A DNA stretch of 64,000 nt from Sphingobacteriales bacterium. GTDB taxonomy: Bacteria > Bacteroidota > Bacteroidia > Chitinophagales > CAIOSU01. Location of the stretch: the NCBI GenBank assembly GCA_027483645.1, contig JAIXUD010000009.1, positions 428,814-492,813 of the forward strand, given 5' to 3'. The position numbers and the translations under genes are program-made. Numbering within the stretch: position 1 is the first letter of the stretch; every line of letters begins with the position of its first letter. Shown piece by piece: positions 1 to 7,418 of the stretch. The notes under the pieces are model-generated. The model was not told the origin of the DNA. It saw nothing but the letters and a program-made list of their open reading frames with translations, and ran no database searches.

Positions 1-407
1 TCAACTTTACCTACCCAACTTTCTTTGGCCCGCTCTTGAAGCTCTTTAATGTATTCGGCATCAGCCCTTGGGGCATATTCCACATCTGGGAAAAACTGAT
101 AGTTGGGTTCCCGTCCCTCCTTCTTACTTTCAATCTCAATATTCACCCCATACTCCTGCTCAATTTCGCGCTCTAATTCTTGCAATGATTTATCTTGAAA
201 CAATTCATTGAGTATTTGGATAGCAAAAGCAGTACGTTCTTTCCTTACATCTATCATGTGCGAGACCACGGCCAGTAAAACAGTGACCGCAATATCATCT
301 CCATTGGAAGGCAAAAACCTAAGCGTATCGCCCGCCTTGGGTTGTTGCGCGGCTATTTGCCGTTGCAAACTCCCCCTATCGTTAATATCTACCACTATCG
401 TCTTCAT
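1..407 (-). CDS. Unrecognised protein, N-terminal part (gene leaves the window)
   Basis: The 135 visible codons are open on the minus strand up to the left edge, so the C-terminus is not seen. The protein opens MKTIVVDINDRG, followed by a region rich in Gln, Glu and Lys that looks mostly helical (about residues 50-130). I see no signal peptide, membrane segment or known motif and do not recognise the family. An in-frame ATG ten codons upstream (435-437) is an alternative start; I prefer 405-407 because the strand-like MKTIVVDI is a natural N-terminus. It lies 128 bp downstream of valS on the same strand, so read-through from valS is possible. Only the reading frame is well supported. Confidence 0.6.
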   Translation of the reverse strand, partial: MKTIVVDINDRGSLQRQIAAQQPKAGDTLRFLPSNGDDIAVTVLLAVVSHMIDVRKERTAFAIQILNELFQDKSLQELEREIEQEYGVNIEIESKKEGREPNYQFFPDVEYAPRADAEYIKELQERAKESWVGKV

Positions 408-535
408 AACCCTAAGATATAATTCCTTCAACAACATGGCTGCAATAGTAGTTCTCGCCACTGCGCACAGTAACACTAATTTACTAACTGATTTCGCAGT
501 TTGCAAATTATTTGATGGCGAAAAATGAAACGAGG

Positions 536-3157
536 TTACCCCAGCTTCGCCAAGCTCTCCTCGGTAGCTTTATACTTAGCTTGACCGTCTGCGAGTTTCT
601 TACGCTCGGCATCCACAACCGCTGCGGGTGCGCTGCCTACAAACTTCTCGTTGGTTAGCTTGCCTTCTACCGAGCGGATAAAGCCCTGAAGGTACACCAG
701 CTCCTGTTGAAGCTTAGCACGCTCTTCCTCTACATTTACCACCACACCGGTTGATACAAAGAACCTATCGGTGCCGGCCATAAAGCCTTGGGTGTTGTCC
801 ACCTCGCTTTGTACAAATACAAACGTGCCCAGCTTACCCAGCTTGGTAATCTGAGGGCGGTATAGCTCGAATAGCTCTTGGTCGGCTACTAGGGCGAAAA
901 GGTCCACGGTGTCTTTAGGCTTCACCTGCTGTTGGTTGCGGATGTCGCGGATGCCGCTTACCAGTTGCTTCACCGTTTCAAAGTCGGCCAATAGCTTCTC
1001 ATCCACTTCGCCAGCTTTAGGCCAAGCAGCTACTATCAGGCTGTCCTTTGCCTCACGTGGGCGAATGTGCTGCCAAATGTGCTCGGAGATAAACGGCGTA
1101 AACGGGTGTATCAGCTTCAGCAAATCCTCCAGTATCAGCGTAGTTTGCTCCAGCGTGTAGGCATCTATCGGGTGTTGGTATTCGGGCTTAATCATCTCCA
1201 GGTACCAAGAGCAGTACTCATCCCAAACTAGGTTATAAACCGTCAGCAATGCCTCGCTTAGGCGGAACTGCTCAAAGCTTTGGTCGATGCTGATGATGGC
1301 CTTGTTGATGCGCTCACGCATCCATTGGATGCTGGCTTCGTTCTCTTCGTTCTTGCCCGGTGTTACTTCCCAGCCCTGTATCAAGCGGAATGCGTTCCAC
1401 AGCTTGTTACTGAAGTTACGGCCCTGCTCGCACAGCTTATCATCAAACAGCACATCGCCGCCACTTGGGGCGCTGATAAGGATACCAACACGCATGCCAT
1501 CGGCACCATATTGGTCAATTAGGTCCAGCGGGTCGGGCGAGTTGCCTAATGATTTGCTCATCTTACGGCCCTGCTTATCCCTTACCATGCCGGTAAAGTA
1601 CACATCATTAAAAGGCTTCTCGTCCCTAAACTCATAGCCTGCTATTACCATGCGAGCTACCCAGAAGAAGATGATATCCCAGCCCGTAACCAATACGTTG
1701 GTTGGATAGTAGTAGGCCACTTCTTCGTCGCTCTCAAAGCCATCGAATACCGATATCGGCCACAACCAGCTACTGAACCAAGTATCCAGCACGTCTTCGT
1801 CTTGGTGTAAGTCGGCAGCAGTTACTTTGGTTAAGCCAAATTGCTTTTTGGCAAGCTCCACCGCCTCCTCAATAGTCTCGGCCACTACAAAGCGGCCATC
1901 GCTCAAGTAGAACGCTGGTATCCGTTGGCCCCACCACAATTGGCGCGAAATAGGCCAGTTGCGGATGTTCTCCATCCAGTGCTTATACAGGTTCTTAAAG
2001 CTATCGGGGTGGAAGTGGATGTTGTCGTTCATCACATTCTCCAGAGCCGGCTTCACCAGCTCCTGCATATCCACAAACCATTGCAGGCTCAAGCGCGGCT
2101 CCACCACCGTATCGGGGTTGCGCTCGCTGTAGCCTACCTTGTTCATTATCTCTTCGGTCTTCAATAGTAAGCCGGCAGCCTCTAGGTCGGCCACAATCTG
2201 CTTGCGGGCGGCAAAGCGGTCTTGCCCTATGTACAGCACGCCAGCAGGGCTAATGGTACCATCGGGATTCATGATGTCGATGGTATCCAGGCCGTGCTTC
2301 TTGCCCAGCTCGTAGTCATTGATGTCGTGCGCTGGCGTTACTTTCAGCGCACCGGTACCAAACTCGCGGTCAACGTATTCATCTTGTATTACCGGCACAT
2401 GGCGGTTTACCAGCGGCACTATCACCTTGCGGTTGTGCAGCACGGTGTAGCGCTCATCCAGCGGGTGCACGCACACCGCCGTATCGCCCAGTAGCGTCTC
2501 TGGGCGGGTGGTGGCCACGGTTATATAGTCTTGCGTGCCTTCAATCATGTATTTAATGTGGTATAGCTTGGCCTGCTTGTTCTCCTTGTATATCACCTCC
2601 TCGTTGCTGAGGGTGGTTTGGGCACGAGGGTCCCAGTTTACCATCTTTAGGTCGCGGTAGATGTAGCCTTTGTTGTAGAGGTCTACAAACACCTTCACTA
2701 CTGCCGCGTACAGCTTCGGCTCCATGGTAAACCGCGTGCGCTCCCAGTCGCAACTAGCGCCAAGCTTCTTCAACTGGTCCAGGATGATGCCGCCGTACTT
2801 ATCCTTCCACTCATAGGCATGCACCATAAACTGGTCGCGGCCGATGTCGCTTTTCTTGATGCCCTGCTCTCGCAACAGGTTTACCACCTTGGCCTCGGTT
2901 GCTATGCTGGCGTGGTCGGTTCCCGGCACCCAGCAAGCGTTGTAGCCCCGCATACGGGCACGGCGGATGAGGATATCTTGGATGGTGTTGTTTAGCATGT
3001 GGCCCATGTGCAGCACGCCCGTAACGTTAGGCGGCGGAATGACGATGGTGTAAGGCTCGCGCCCATCGGGCACCGAGCGGAAGAAGCCCTGCTCCATCCA
3101 ATGTTGATACCATCTGTCTTCTACTTCCTTGGGGTTGTACTTTGCTGCGATTTCCAT
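536..3157 (-). CDS. valS: Valyl-tRNA synthetase
   Basis: This cytoplasmic class I synthetase charges tRNA-Val. With the start used here the protein has 873 residues, normal for ValRS. The HIGH signature is HMGH at residues 50-53, the editing (CP1) domain carries TTRPETLLGDT near residues 216-226, and KMSKS is at 532-536. The last 65 residues form the Glu/Lys-rich coiled-coil tRNA arm typical of bacterial ValRS. The frame is open 28 codons further upstream, but that extension is hydrophobic, covers a promoter and 7-bp repeats, and is unlike ValRS. I therefore start at MEIAAKYNPKEVEDRW (ATG 3155-3157). A TATATTTG element ends 8 nt before this ATG. The identification is secure. Confidence 0.97.
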   Translation of the reverse strand: MEIAAKYNPKEVEDRWYQHWMEQGFFRSVPDGREPYTIVIPPPNVTGVLHMGHMLNNTIQDILIRRARMRGYNACWVPGTDHASIATEAKVVNLLREQGIKKSDIGRDQFMVHAYEWKDKYGGIILDQLKKLGASCDWERTRFTMEPKLYAAVVKVFVDLYNKGYIYRDLKMVNWDPRAQTTLSNEEVIYKENKQAKLYHIKYMIEGTQDYITVATTRPETLLGDTAVCVHPLDERYTVLHNRKVIVPLVNRHVPVIQDEYVDREFGTGALKVTPAHDINDYELGKKHGLDTIDIMNPDGTISPAGVLYIGQDRFAARKQIVADLEAAGLLLKTEEIMNKVGYSERNPDTVVEPRLSLQWFVDMQELVKPALENVMNDNIHFHPDSFKNLYKHWMENIRNWPISRQLWWGQRIPAFYLSDGRFVVAETIEEAVELAKKQFGLTKVTAADLHQDEDVLDTWFSSWLWPISVFDGFESDEEVAYYYPTNVLVTGWDIIFFWVARMVIAGYEFRDEKPFNDVYFTGMVRDKQGRKMSKSLGNSPDPLDLIDQYGADGMRVGILISAPSGGDVLFDDKLCEQGRNFSNKLWNAFRLIQGWEVTPGKNEENEASIQWMRERINKAIISIDQSFEQFRLSEALLTVYNLVWDEYCSWYLEMIKPEYQHPIDAYTLEQTTLILEDLLKLIHPFTPFISEHIWQHIRPREAKDSLIVAAWPKAGEVDEKLLADFETVKQLVSGIRDIRNQQQVKPKDTVDLFALVADQELFELYRPQITKLGKLGTFVFVQSEVDNTQGFMAGTDRFFVSTGVVVNVEEERAKLQQELVYLQGFIRSVEGKLTNEKFVGSAPAAVVDAERKKLADGQAKYKATEESLAKLG

Positions 3158-3165
3158 AGTGCTTG

Positions 3166-3194
3166 CAAATATAAATGTTAGACACAAGACACAA
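3166..3194 (-). promoter_or_regulatory. valS promoter (Bacteroidota type)
   Basis: On the minus strand TTG (3192-3194) is followed by an 18-nt spacer and TATATTTG (3166-3173), matching the Bacteroidota sigma consensus TTTG / TAnnTTTG. Only 8 nt separate the -7 element from the valS ATG, so the mRNA would have almost no leader. The TTG lies inside the TCTTGTG heptamer array. Confidence 0.7.
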
Positions 3195-3210
3195 GACACA
3201 AGACGCAAGA
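3181..3210 (-). repeat. TCTTGTG heptamer array, copy 1
   Basis: Read on the minus strand this is TCTTGCG followed by three TCTTGTG units and TC. The same 30 nt occur without a mismatch at 18454-18483 on the plus strand. This copy forms the -33 side of the valS promoter. Confidence 0.85.
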
Positions 3211-3245
3211 CTTTTTGAGGTAATTGATGTACGATGTGCAAAGCT

Positions 3246-3270
3246 TGTCACCCTGAGCGTAGTCGAACGG
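3246..3270 (+). repeat. Dispersed repeat TGTCACCCTGAGCGTAGTCG
   Basis: A short intergenic repeat of the form TGTCA-nn-CTGAGC-nnnn-TCGAA. Related copies lie at 18430-18451 (minus), 55961-55985 and 56336-56357, and a diverged inverted pair lies at 36187-36337. At 3.2 kb and 18.4 kb it sits next to the heptamer array, so the two may belong to one composite element. Confidence 0.6.
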
Positions 3271-3278
3271 GTACGATG

Positions 3279-3333
3279 TGTTTTTGAAGCAACTGTGGCC
3301 TGTCGTCCGTCGTCAGTGGTCCAACCCCGTTTT
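3279..3333 (-). repeat. GACGAC-type dispersed repeat, copy A
   Basis: On the minus strand this reads TGGACCACTGACGACGGACG, then ACAGGCCACAGTTGCTTCAA. Very similar tracts lie at 16576-16630 (plus), 34643-34677 (plus) and, more diverged, 58221-58261 (plus). All are intergenic and none looks coding. Confidence 0.65.
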
Positions 3334-3390
3334 GTCGTCCAAGAAGTGATTATTCATGCGGGTTGTGGATGGTTATTTGCACATAAGATC

Positions 3391-3425
3391 TGTCATCCCG
3401 ACCTTTTCGGAGGGACCTTCGGGCA
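3391..3425 (+). repeat. TGTCATCC...GGGACCTTCGGG dispersed repeat
   Basis: The sequence begins TGTCATCCCGACCTTTTCGG and ends AGGGACCTTCGGGCA. It matches both arms of the inverted repeat at 34808-34958. The 284 bp between it and the small lipoprotein gene at 3710 show no gene or clear site. Confidence 0.6.
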
Positions 3426-3709
3426 GGTAAGGAGTGTACTTGAATATTCTGGGAAACAAGAGTTTTGTCGTCCAGGAAGTGAGCATTGGCGTGGGTCTGG
3501 GGAGGGTTTGGGGAGAGAAGATGTAAGGGGTTGATAGCAATGCGTTTGTGTCGAATAATTTATTGTAAAATATTGATTATCATGGTGTTATTTATGTTGT
3601 GTATTCCCCCACCAAGCACAAAACATAGGCAAGAGAGTGACTGAAAAGCATTTCCTTCCCACTTTGGCTCAATTGCTGCACTATCCCATCCCAAATAAAC
3701 TAAACAGCT

Positions 3710-3868
3710 ATGAAAACGCTAAGGATAATATTGCTGGCATTTATAGTATCGGGTGGGCTGGCAAGCTGCACCAGCACTAAAGAAGTGCCCAACCCAGAGG
3801 TGATGCATACACCCGATACTGTCACGCCTACGGATGCTGCAAACGGTACCGCCGCCGCTGCGGAATAG
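3710..3868 (+). CDS. Small lipoprotein (52 aa)
   Basis: This short ORF encodes 52 residues. It starts MKTLRIILLAFIVSGG and has a clear lipobox, LASC, with the lipidated Cys at residue 20. The mature part is only about 33 residues, is rich in Thr, Pro and Ala, and ends TAAAAE. Such a small extracytoplasmic peptide is probably anchored in the inner or outer membrane, but its function cannot be guessed. The gene stands alone: the next feature is a dispersed repeat 27 bp after the stop, and clpP starts 223 bp downstream. The lipobox and signal sequence are the main reason to call it real. Confidence 0.65.
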   Translation: MKTLRIILLAFIVSGGLASCTSTKEVPNPEVMHTPDTVTPTDAANGTAAAAE

Positions 3869-3895
3869 CGGAGGTTTTGGTACATAGTGTGTATG

Positions 3896-3932
3896 CCTCA
3901 CCTAACCTCTCCCAGAGCGAGAGGGACATAAC
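3896..3932 (+). repeat. CCTCACCTAACCTCTCCC repeat, solo arm
   Basis: The sequence CCTCACCTAACCTCTCCC, then AGAGCGAGAGGGACATAAC, matches one arm of the longer inverted-repeat elements at 18088-18331 and 24231-24382. The arm is itself hyphenated-palindromic (CTCTCCC / GAGAGGG). Confidence 0.7.
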
Positions 3933-4091
3933 GCCCATCATCAAACCAGCTACACACCCATACTTTCCCCAACTTGGCCGGCAAATCACATTCTTTTCAG
4001 CAATTTTTTCCAATAACTAATCACTAGTTGCTAATTACTCTTAAATTTAGCGTTCGAAATCATTAATACGCTATTAAAAAGAACCTATAAC

Positions 4092-4691
4092 ATGTATAAA
4101 TTCGAAGACGAAGAAGAGGACCCGAAAGAATCTTTGCTGAACCAGTTTAAGGATTTTGGCCGATTCGATAAAAAATTTCTTGATGAGCGCAAGGTGTTCC
4201 TTTGGGGCCCAGTAACCGACGAAACCAGCAAATATGTGGTGGATCGCCTGCTTTTCTTGGAGACCCAAAAGCCTGGCAAAGAGATTCAACTATTCATCAA
4301 CAGCCCTGGCGGTATTGTTACCAGCGGTATGGTGATGATGGATGTAATGCAAATGATTAGCTCGCCGGTATCTACCATCTGTATGGGCCTCGCTGCCTCT
4401 ATGGGTTCGTTGCTGTTGAGCCAAGGCGAGAAGGGCCGCCGCTTTATTTTCCCTAACGGTAGGGTGATGATTCACCAGCCGAGCATCGGTGGTGCACAAG
4501 GCAGCGCTAGCGACTTGGCCATTACTGCCCGCGAGATAAAGCGTACCAAGGAGCTGGGTGCCCGCATATTGGCCGACAATTGTGGACAGAGCTTCGAGAA
4601 AGTAATGAAAGACTTCGACCGCGATTACTGGATGACCGCGCAAGAATCAATAGAATATGGCATTGTGGACGGTATTTTAGAGAAATTCTAA
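4092..4691 (+). CDS. clpP: ATP-dependent Clp protease proteolytic subunit, stand-alone paralogue
   Basis: This is a serine peptidase of the ClpP family (199 residues, normal length), which forms the tetradecameric chamber used by Clp ATPases. The triad is visible: Ser103 in LAASMGS, His128 in RVMIHQP and Asp178 in FDRDYWM. The INSPGG motif is at residues 70-75. The N-terminus is acidic ([14 protein letters not shown]) and differs from the other ClpP encoded at 14614-15291. The gene is monocistronic, with a strong terminator 32 bp after its stop. It is not next to an ATPase gene, so its partner is unknown; ClpX from the operon at 15303 is the obvious candidate. All catalytic residues are kept, so it should be active alone or as a mixed barrel. 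Confidence 0.93.
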   Translation: MYKFEDEEEDPKESLLNQFKDFGRFDKKFLDERKVFLWGPVTDETSKYVVDRLLFLETQKPGKEIQLFINSPGGIVTSGMVMMDVMQMISSPVSTICMGLAASMGSLLLSQGEKGRRFIFPNGRVMIHQPSIGGAQGSASDLAITAREIKRTKELGARILADNCGQSFEKVMKDFDRDYWMTAQESIEYGIVDGILEKF

Positions 4692-4722
4692 AAAACTTTA
4701 GTCACACTGCAACCGATTGAAT

Positions 4723-4758
4723 AAGGTAGTACGTCTATAAGATGTACTACCTTTTTTA
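4723..4758 (+). terminator. Intrinsic terminator of clpP
   Basis: AAGGTAGTACGTC (4723-4735), a TATAA loop, and GATGTACTACCTT (4741-4753) form a 13-bp stem with one G-T pair. A T-rich tail follows. Confidence 0.9.
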
Positions 4759-4773
4759 TTTAAAACCTTTCCT

Positions 4774-5442
4774 ATGAAGCGTTTTACCATCCTATCTTTA
4801 TTGCTGGCTGCGGTGGCCCTTGCGGCATGGGTGCCATTTGATGATGATTATAGCCTGCGCTATGGCAGGTGGAAGAAGCAATATGCCCAACAACAGGTAA
4901 AGGCGCTGAAGGGCGGCACGCTGCTGGTGCGCTTGCATACCCGCACCAAAGCCATAGACTTGTACCGCCAAAACGGCCAGCACGCTATTGCAAACAAAAT
5001 TGAGGACGACCAGTACCAAGAGAACAAGGCCATAGTTGCCGGCTTTAATGAGTACTTTGATTTCGCGAAGGTGTACTTTTTTTATGCCGACGATACGGAT
5101 AAGGTGAAGGCGGGCAACGTGAACGGCGTTTTCCTAAACAACCAAATGAAGCCCGACCCTACTTTAGTGCTAGAGCTGGATACGTTTTTGGTGGCCGAAT
5201 TCGGCCCGCTAGAAGGGGAAACCCGTGTGATACCGGGCGATACGCTGGTGCCCCTGCCCGATTATGTGCAGGGCGAGGTGCTGGAACGGGCGCTGGTGGT
5301 GCGCGACAAGAACTTTATGCAGATGCGCGACCCGTTCCCTTATTATATACGCGGGGCAAACCGCAACAAGCCAGGCAAGCAGATAGCCCGGTTGAACGAC
5401 CAGTTGAATGTATATTATATAAATGCAACCAAACAGCGGTAG
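4774..5442 (+). CDS. Exported protein of unknown function
   Basis: The protein has 222 residues with a signal peptide (MKRFTILSLLLAAVALAAWV). The mature part is mixed alpha/beta with no Cys or membrane segment. It includes GTLLVRLHTRTKAIDLYRQNG (residues 48-68) and a central segment with YFDFAKVYFFYADDTDKVKA. I recognise this general pattern from conserved exported Bacteroidota proteins but cannot name a family. It starts 16 bp after the clpP terminator and is followed after 33 bp by a lipoprotein gene on the same strand, so the two may be co-transcribed. The likely location is the periplasm. Confidence 0.8.
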   Translation: MKRFTILSLLLAAVALAAWVPFDDDYSLRYGRWKKQYAQQQVKALKGGTLLVRLHTRTKAIDLYRQNGQHAIANKIEDDQYQENKAIVAGFNEYFDFAKVYFFYADDTDKVKAGNVNGVFLNNQMKPDPTLVLELDTFLVAEFGPLEGETRVIPGDTLVPLPDYVQGEVLERALVVRDKNFMQMRDPFPYYIRGANRNKPGKQIARLNDQLNVYYINATKQR

Positions 5443-5475
5443 CTGCGTAAGAGGGGGTACTGACCTCTGTACTCT

Positions 5476-5994
5476 ATGAAAGGAACCTGGATTATTATTT
5501 TGAGCGCCCTTGTGGTAATTATGGGCGCTGTAGTGGGCTGCAAAGACGATATGACTTCGGACGAATGCCCAGTACAATATACCGTTGATACCGAAAATAC
5601 TTACTACCTGCATGGCAAATGGCAGTTTGTAGGCTTTTATGATACCGAAACGGGCGAAATAGACCCGCCGCTATGTGGCGTGGTGGAAAGCTGGATTGAG
5701 TTTACTGATAGTACCCACACCCAAACTGGGCAATCGTATAAATACCCTGTGGTTTTCCGCGGCTCGGCATTGATTAATTACTTCTCCGGCTCTTACCTGC
5801 CCGATACGCAGCAACAGCAATTACAAGTTAGCGAGACCGTAAAAACCAAAGTAAACGGCACCCCGCAAGTGGATGATTTTGAGACCCGTTTCCACAACGT
5901 ACTTTCGGGCGTGAAGAGTTACAAGATTGAAAACAACGAGCTTTTCTTGGTGCCTGATTATGGTACCACGCAGTTGCGCTTTGTGGCGATGTAG
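5476..5994 (+). CDS. Lipoprotein, possibly META/HslJ-like
   Basis: A 172-residue lipoprotein: hydrophobic signal and lipobox (VVGC, Cys22), then an acidic linker DDMTSDECP. The mature domain has HGKWQFVGFYDTETGEIDPP near residues 47-66. This resembles the G-x-W-x-L/F opening of META/HslJ and lipocalin-like domains, with further beta strands such as ESWIEFTD and YPVVFRGSALINYF and a final strand TTQLRFVAM. The barrel-like reading is inference. It follows the exported protein at 4774 by 33 bp. Two mature-part cysteines (SDECP and LCGVV) could form a disulphide. Confidence 0.72.
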   Translation: MKGTWIIILSALVVIMGAVVGCKDDMTSDECPVQYTVDTENTYYLHGKWQFVGFYDTETGEIDPPLCGVVESWIEFTDSTHTQTGQSYKYPVVFRGSALINYFSGSYLPDTQQQQLQVSETVKTKVNGTPQVDDFETRFHNVLSGVKSYKIENNELFLVPDYGTTQLRFVAM

Positions 5995-6126
5995 TATTGT
6001 TTGTCTGAATCAGAATTATCAGAATTTGAGAATTATAGAATTCGTTATTGGGTTTTGAATATCCCTATTAACACTACACTACAACATACCTGTTACCAAT
6101 CCGTTTTATCTCTTTAAACGGGGGTA

Positions 6127-6552
6127 ATGATGGGTTATAAATGCTTTCTACTTTTTATAATGGCTGCAGGCTTTGGCTTGTGGCCACAGCTTAGTTTCGG
6201 GCAGGGCCCATTGCCTGATAGGAACGTTTTTTACATTCAGGGCCAAGTGGTTGATACGCTGAATGAAGGTATACCCTTCGCCAATGTATTTACCAAGACG
6301 CCCCTTTGCGGAACATCTACTGATTTTGATGGTTTCTTTGCATTTACGCTACCGCTGGATTCAATTGCGGCTGCTTTATCTAATGGCTATATTGATTTGC
6401 ATGTGCATAGCTTGGGGTATACGGACCAAATAGTTAAAGTGCCGGTTGCTGGAAACAGCCATTATGACACGAAGGTTGTTTTGATACGCGATACGGTTAA
6501 CCCGAAAGTAAAATTTACTATTTGTCGGATACCATTAATCGATAAAAAATAG
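6127..6552 (+). CDS. Secreted CarbopepD-regulatory-like domain protein
   Basis: This 141-residue protein has a signal peptide (MMGYKCFLLFIMAAGFGLWP, cleavage near FGQG). One beta-sandwich domain follows: FYIQGQVVDTLNEGIPFANV, then GTSTDFDGFFAFTLP, then DLHVHSLGYTDQIVKV. This is the pattern of the carboxypeptidase regulatory-like domain found at the N-terminus of TonB-dependent transporters. No barrel or catalytic domain is attached. The stop lies 7 bp before the next gene, which ends in the same kind of domain, so this looks like the first gene of a three-gene set reaching to 8345. The start may be the first or second of two adjacent ATG codons. Confidence 0.75.
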   Translation: MMGYKCFLLFIMAAGFGLWPQLSFGQGPLPDRNVFYIQGQVVDTLNEGIPFANVFTKTPLCGTSTDFDGFFAFTLPLDSIAAALSNGYIDLHVHSLGYTDQIVKVPVAGNSHYDTKVVLIRDTVNPKVKFTICRIPLIDKK

Positions 6553-6559
6553 CCCAGGC

Positions 6560-7372
6560 ATGAAACTCACCCCCATCAACCCACATTTCAATGCCTGCGA
6601 CCAAAAGTGGGAACTAATGCCCGAGCAGGAGCACGGTGGCCGCCTATGCGAAGCTTGTGAGCGGGTGCTGGTGGATTTCACGCAGCTAAGCGAGCAGCAA
6701 ATACTTAATCAACAGCGGGAAAACAATTACAAGCTGTGCGGGCGATATACTAGGAGCCAAGTGGATAGGTTGCCCCGGCACTTGGCAATAGAAGAAAGTA
6801 AAGACCGCAAGCCGTGGTTGGTGGCAATGGCAATGGCCGCCATCGGGCTGGTGCCTGCCATTGCAATGGCACAGGATACTTCTCGGGTACATATACCCGT
6901 AGATTATACCGTGCCGCTTCCTGGGGTTCCTGGCCAAATGCAATATCCTTTGCTGGCGCAAACAGTTGATTCCCTAATACTACATGGAACGGTAGTAAAG
7001 CAAACCGGCGAGCCTATACCGTTCGCAGATATAGTCATTATCGGGGATGATAATGCAATGATTAGATGCACTACCGACGCCAACGGCAGTTATAGCGCCG
7101 CCGTTCCTGTGGCTAATATAAGGCCGAACAATGGGAAGAGGGAAATCTTGATAACGCTTTATTTATATGACCAACAGCAGTATAGCACAGTGATTGATGA
7201 CGGCGGAAACCAGTTTGCTATAGACCTCTTGCTGGATATCACCATTTACTTTATCGTTCCAGCACCTATAACGGAAGTTGGAATGATATCATTACCAAGG
7301 GTTTATAGGCAAACAGACTATCCAAGTCATACTACCATTTGGTATGATCCTTTTACTTGGAGCTGGCCTTAA
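6560..7372 (+). CDS. Cys4 motif - TM - CarbopepD-like protein, paralogue 1
   Basis: The protein has 270 residues in three parts. Residues 1-63 form a cytosolic-looking domain with four cysteines, C13, C30, C33 and C60 (spacing C-x16-C-x2-C-x26-C), plus conserved W17 and DFT at 39-41. Residues 85-104 are a single hydrophobic segment ending AMAQD, like an uncleaved or internal signal. Residues 140-230 carry a CarbopepD-like domain (LILHGTVVKQTGEPIPFADI). I infer a metal- or Fe-S-binding N-terminus inside the cell and a beta-sandwich in the periplasm. The N-terminal 75 residues are almost identical to those of the next gene, at DNA level too, while the C-terminal parts differ strongly. I know similar N-termini from other Bacteroidota proteins but no function for them. 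Confidence 0.8.
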   Translation: MKLTPINPHFNACDQKWELMPEQEHGGRLCEACERVLVDFTQLSEQQILNQQRENNYKLCGRYTRSQVDRLPRHLAIEESKDRKPWLVAMAMAAIGLVPAIAMAQDTSRVHIPVDYTVPLPGVPGQMQYPLLAQTVDSLILHGTVVKQTGEPIPFADIVIIGDDNAMIRCTTDANGSYSAAVPVANIRPNNGKREILITLYLYDQQQYSTVIDDGGNQFAIDLLLDITIYFIVPAPITEVGMISLPRVYRQTDYPSHTTIWYDPFTWSWP

Positions 7373-7418
7373 AAGCGAACAACAATATGCCGCTATTGAC
7401 CAGAACTAAACCGCACTC

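Noticed and set aside
3158-3241. 28-codon N-terminal extension of valS
   Set aside because: It is open in frame but unlike ValRS, contains the heptamer array and covers a good promoter.
3175-3534. 119-aa plus-strand ORF in the spacer after valS
   Set aside because: It is built from three dispersed repeats (heptamer array, GACGAC tract, TGTCATCC repeat) and overlaps the valS promoter.
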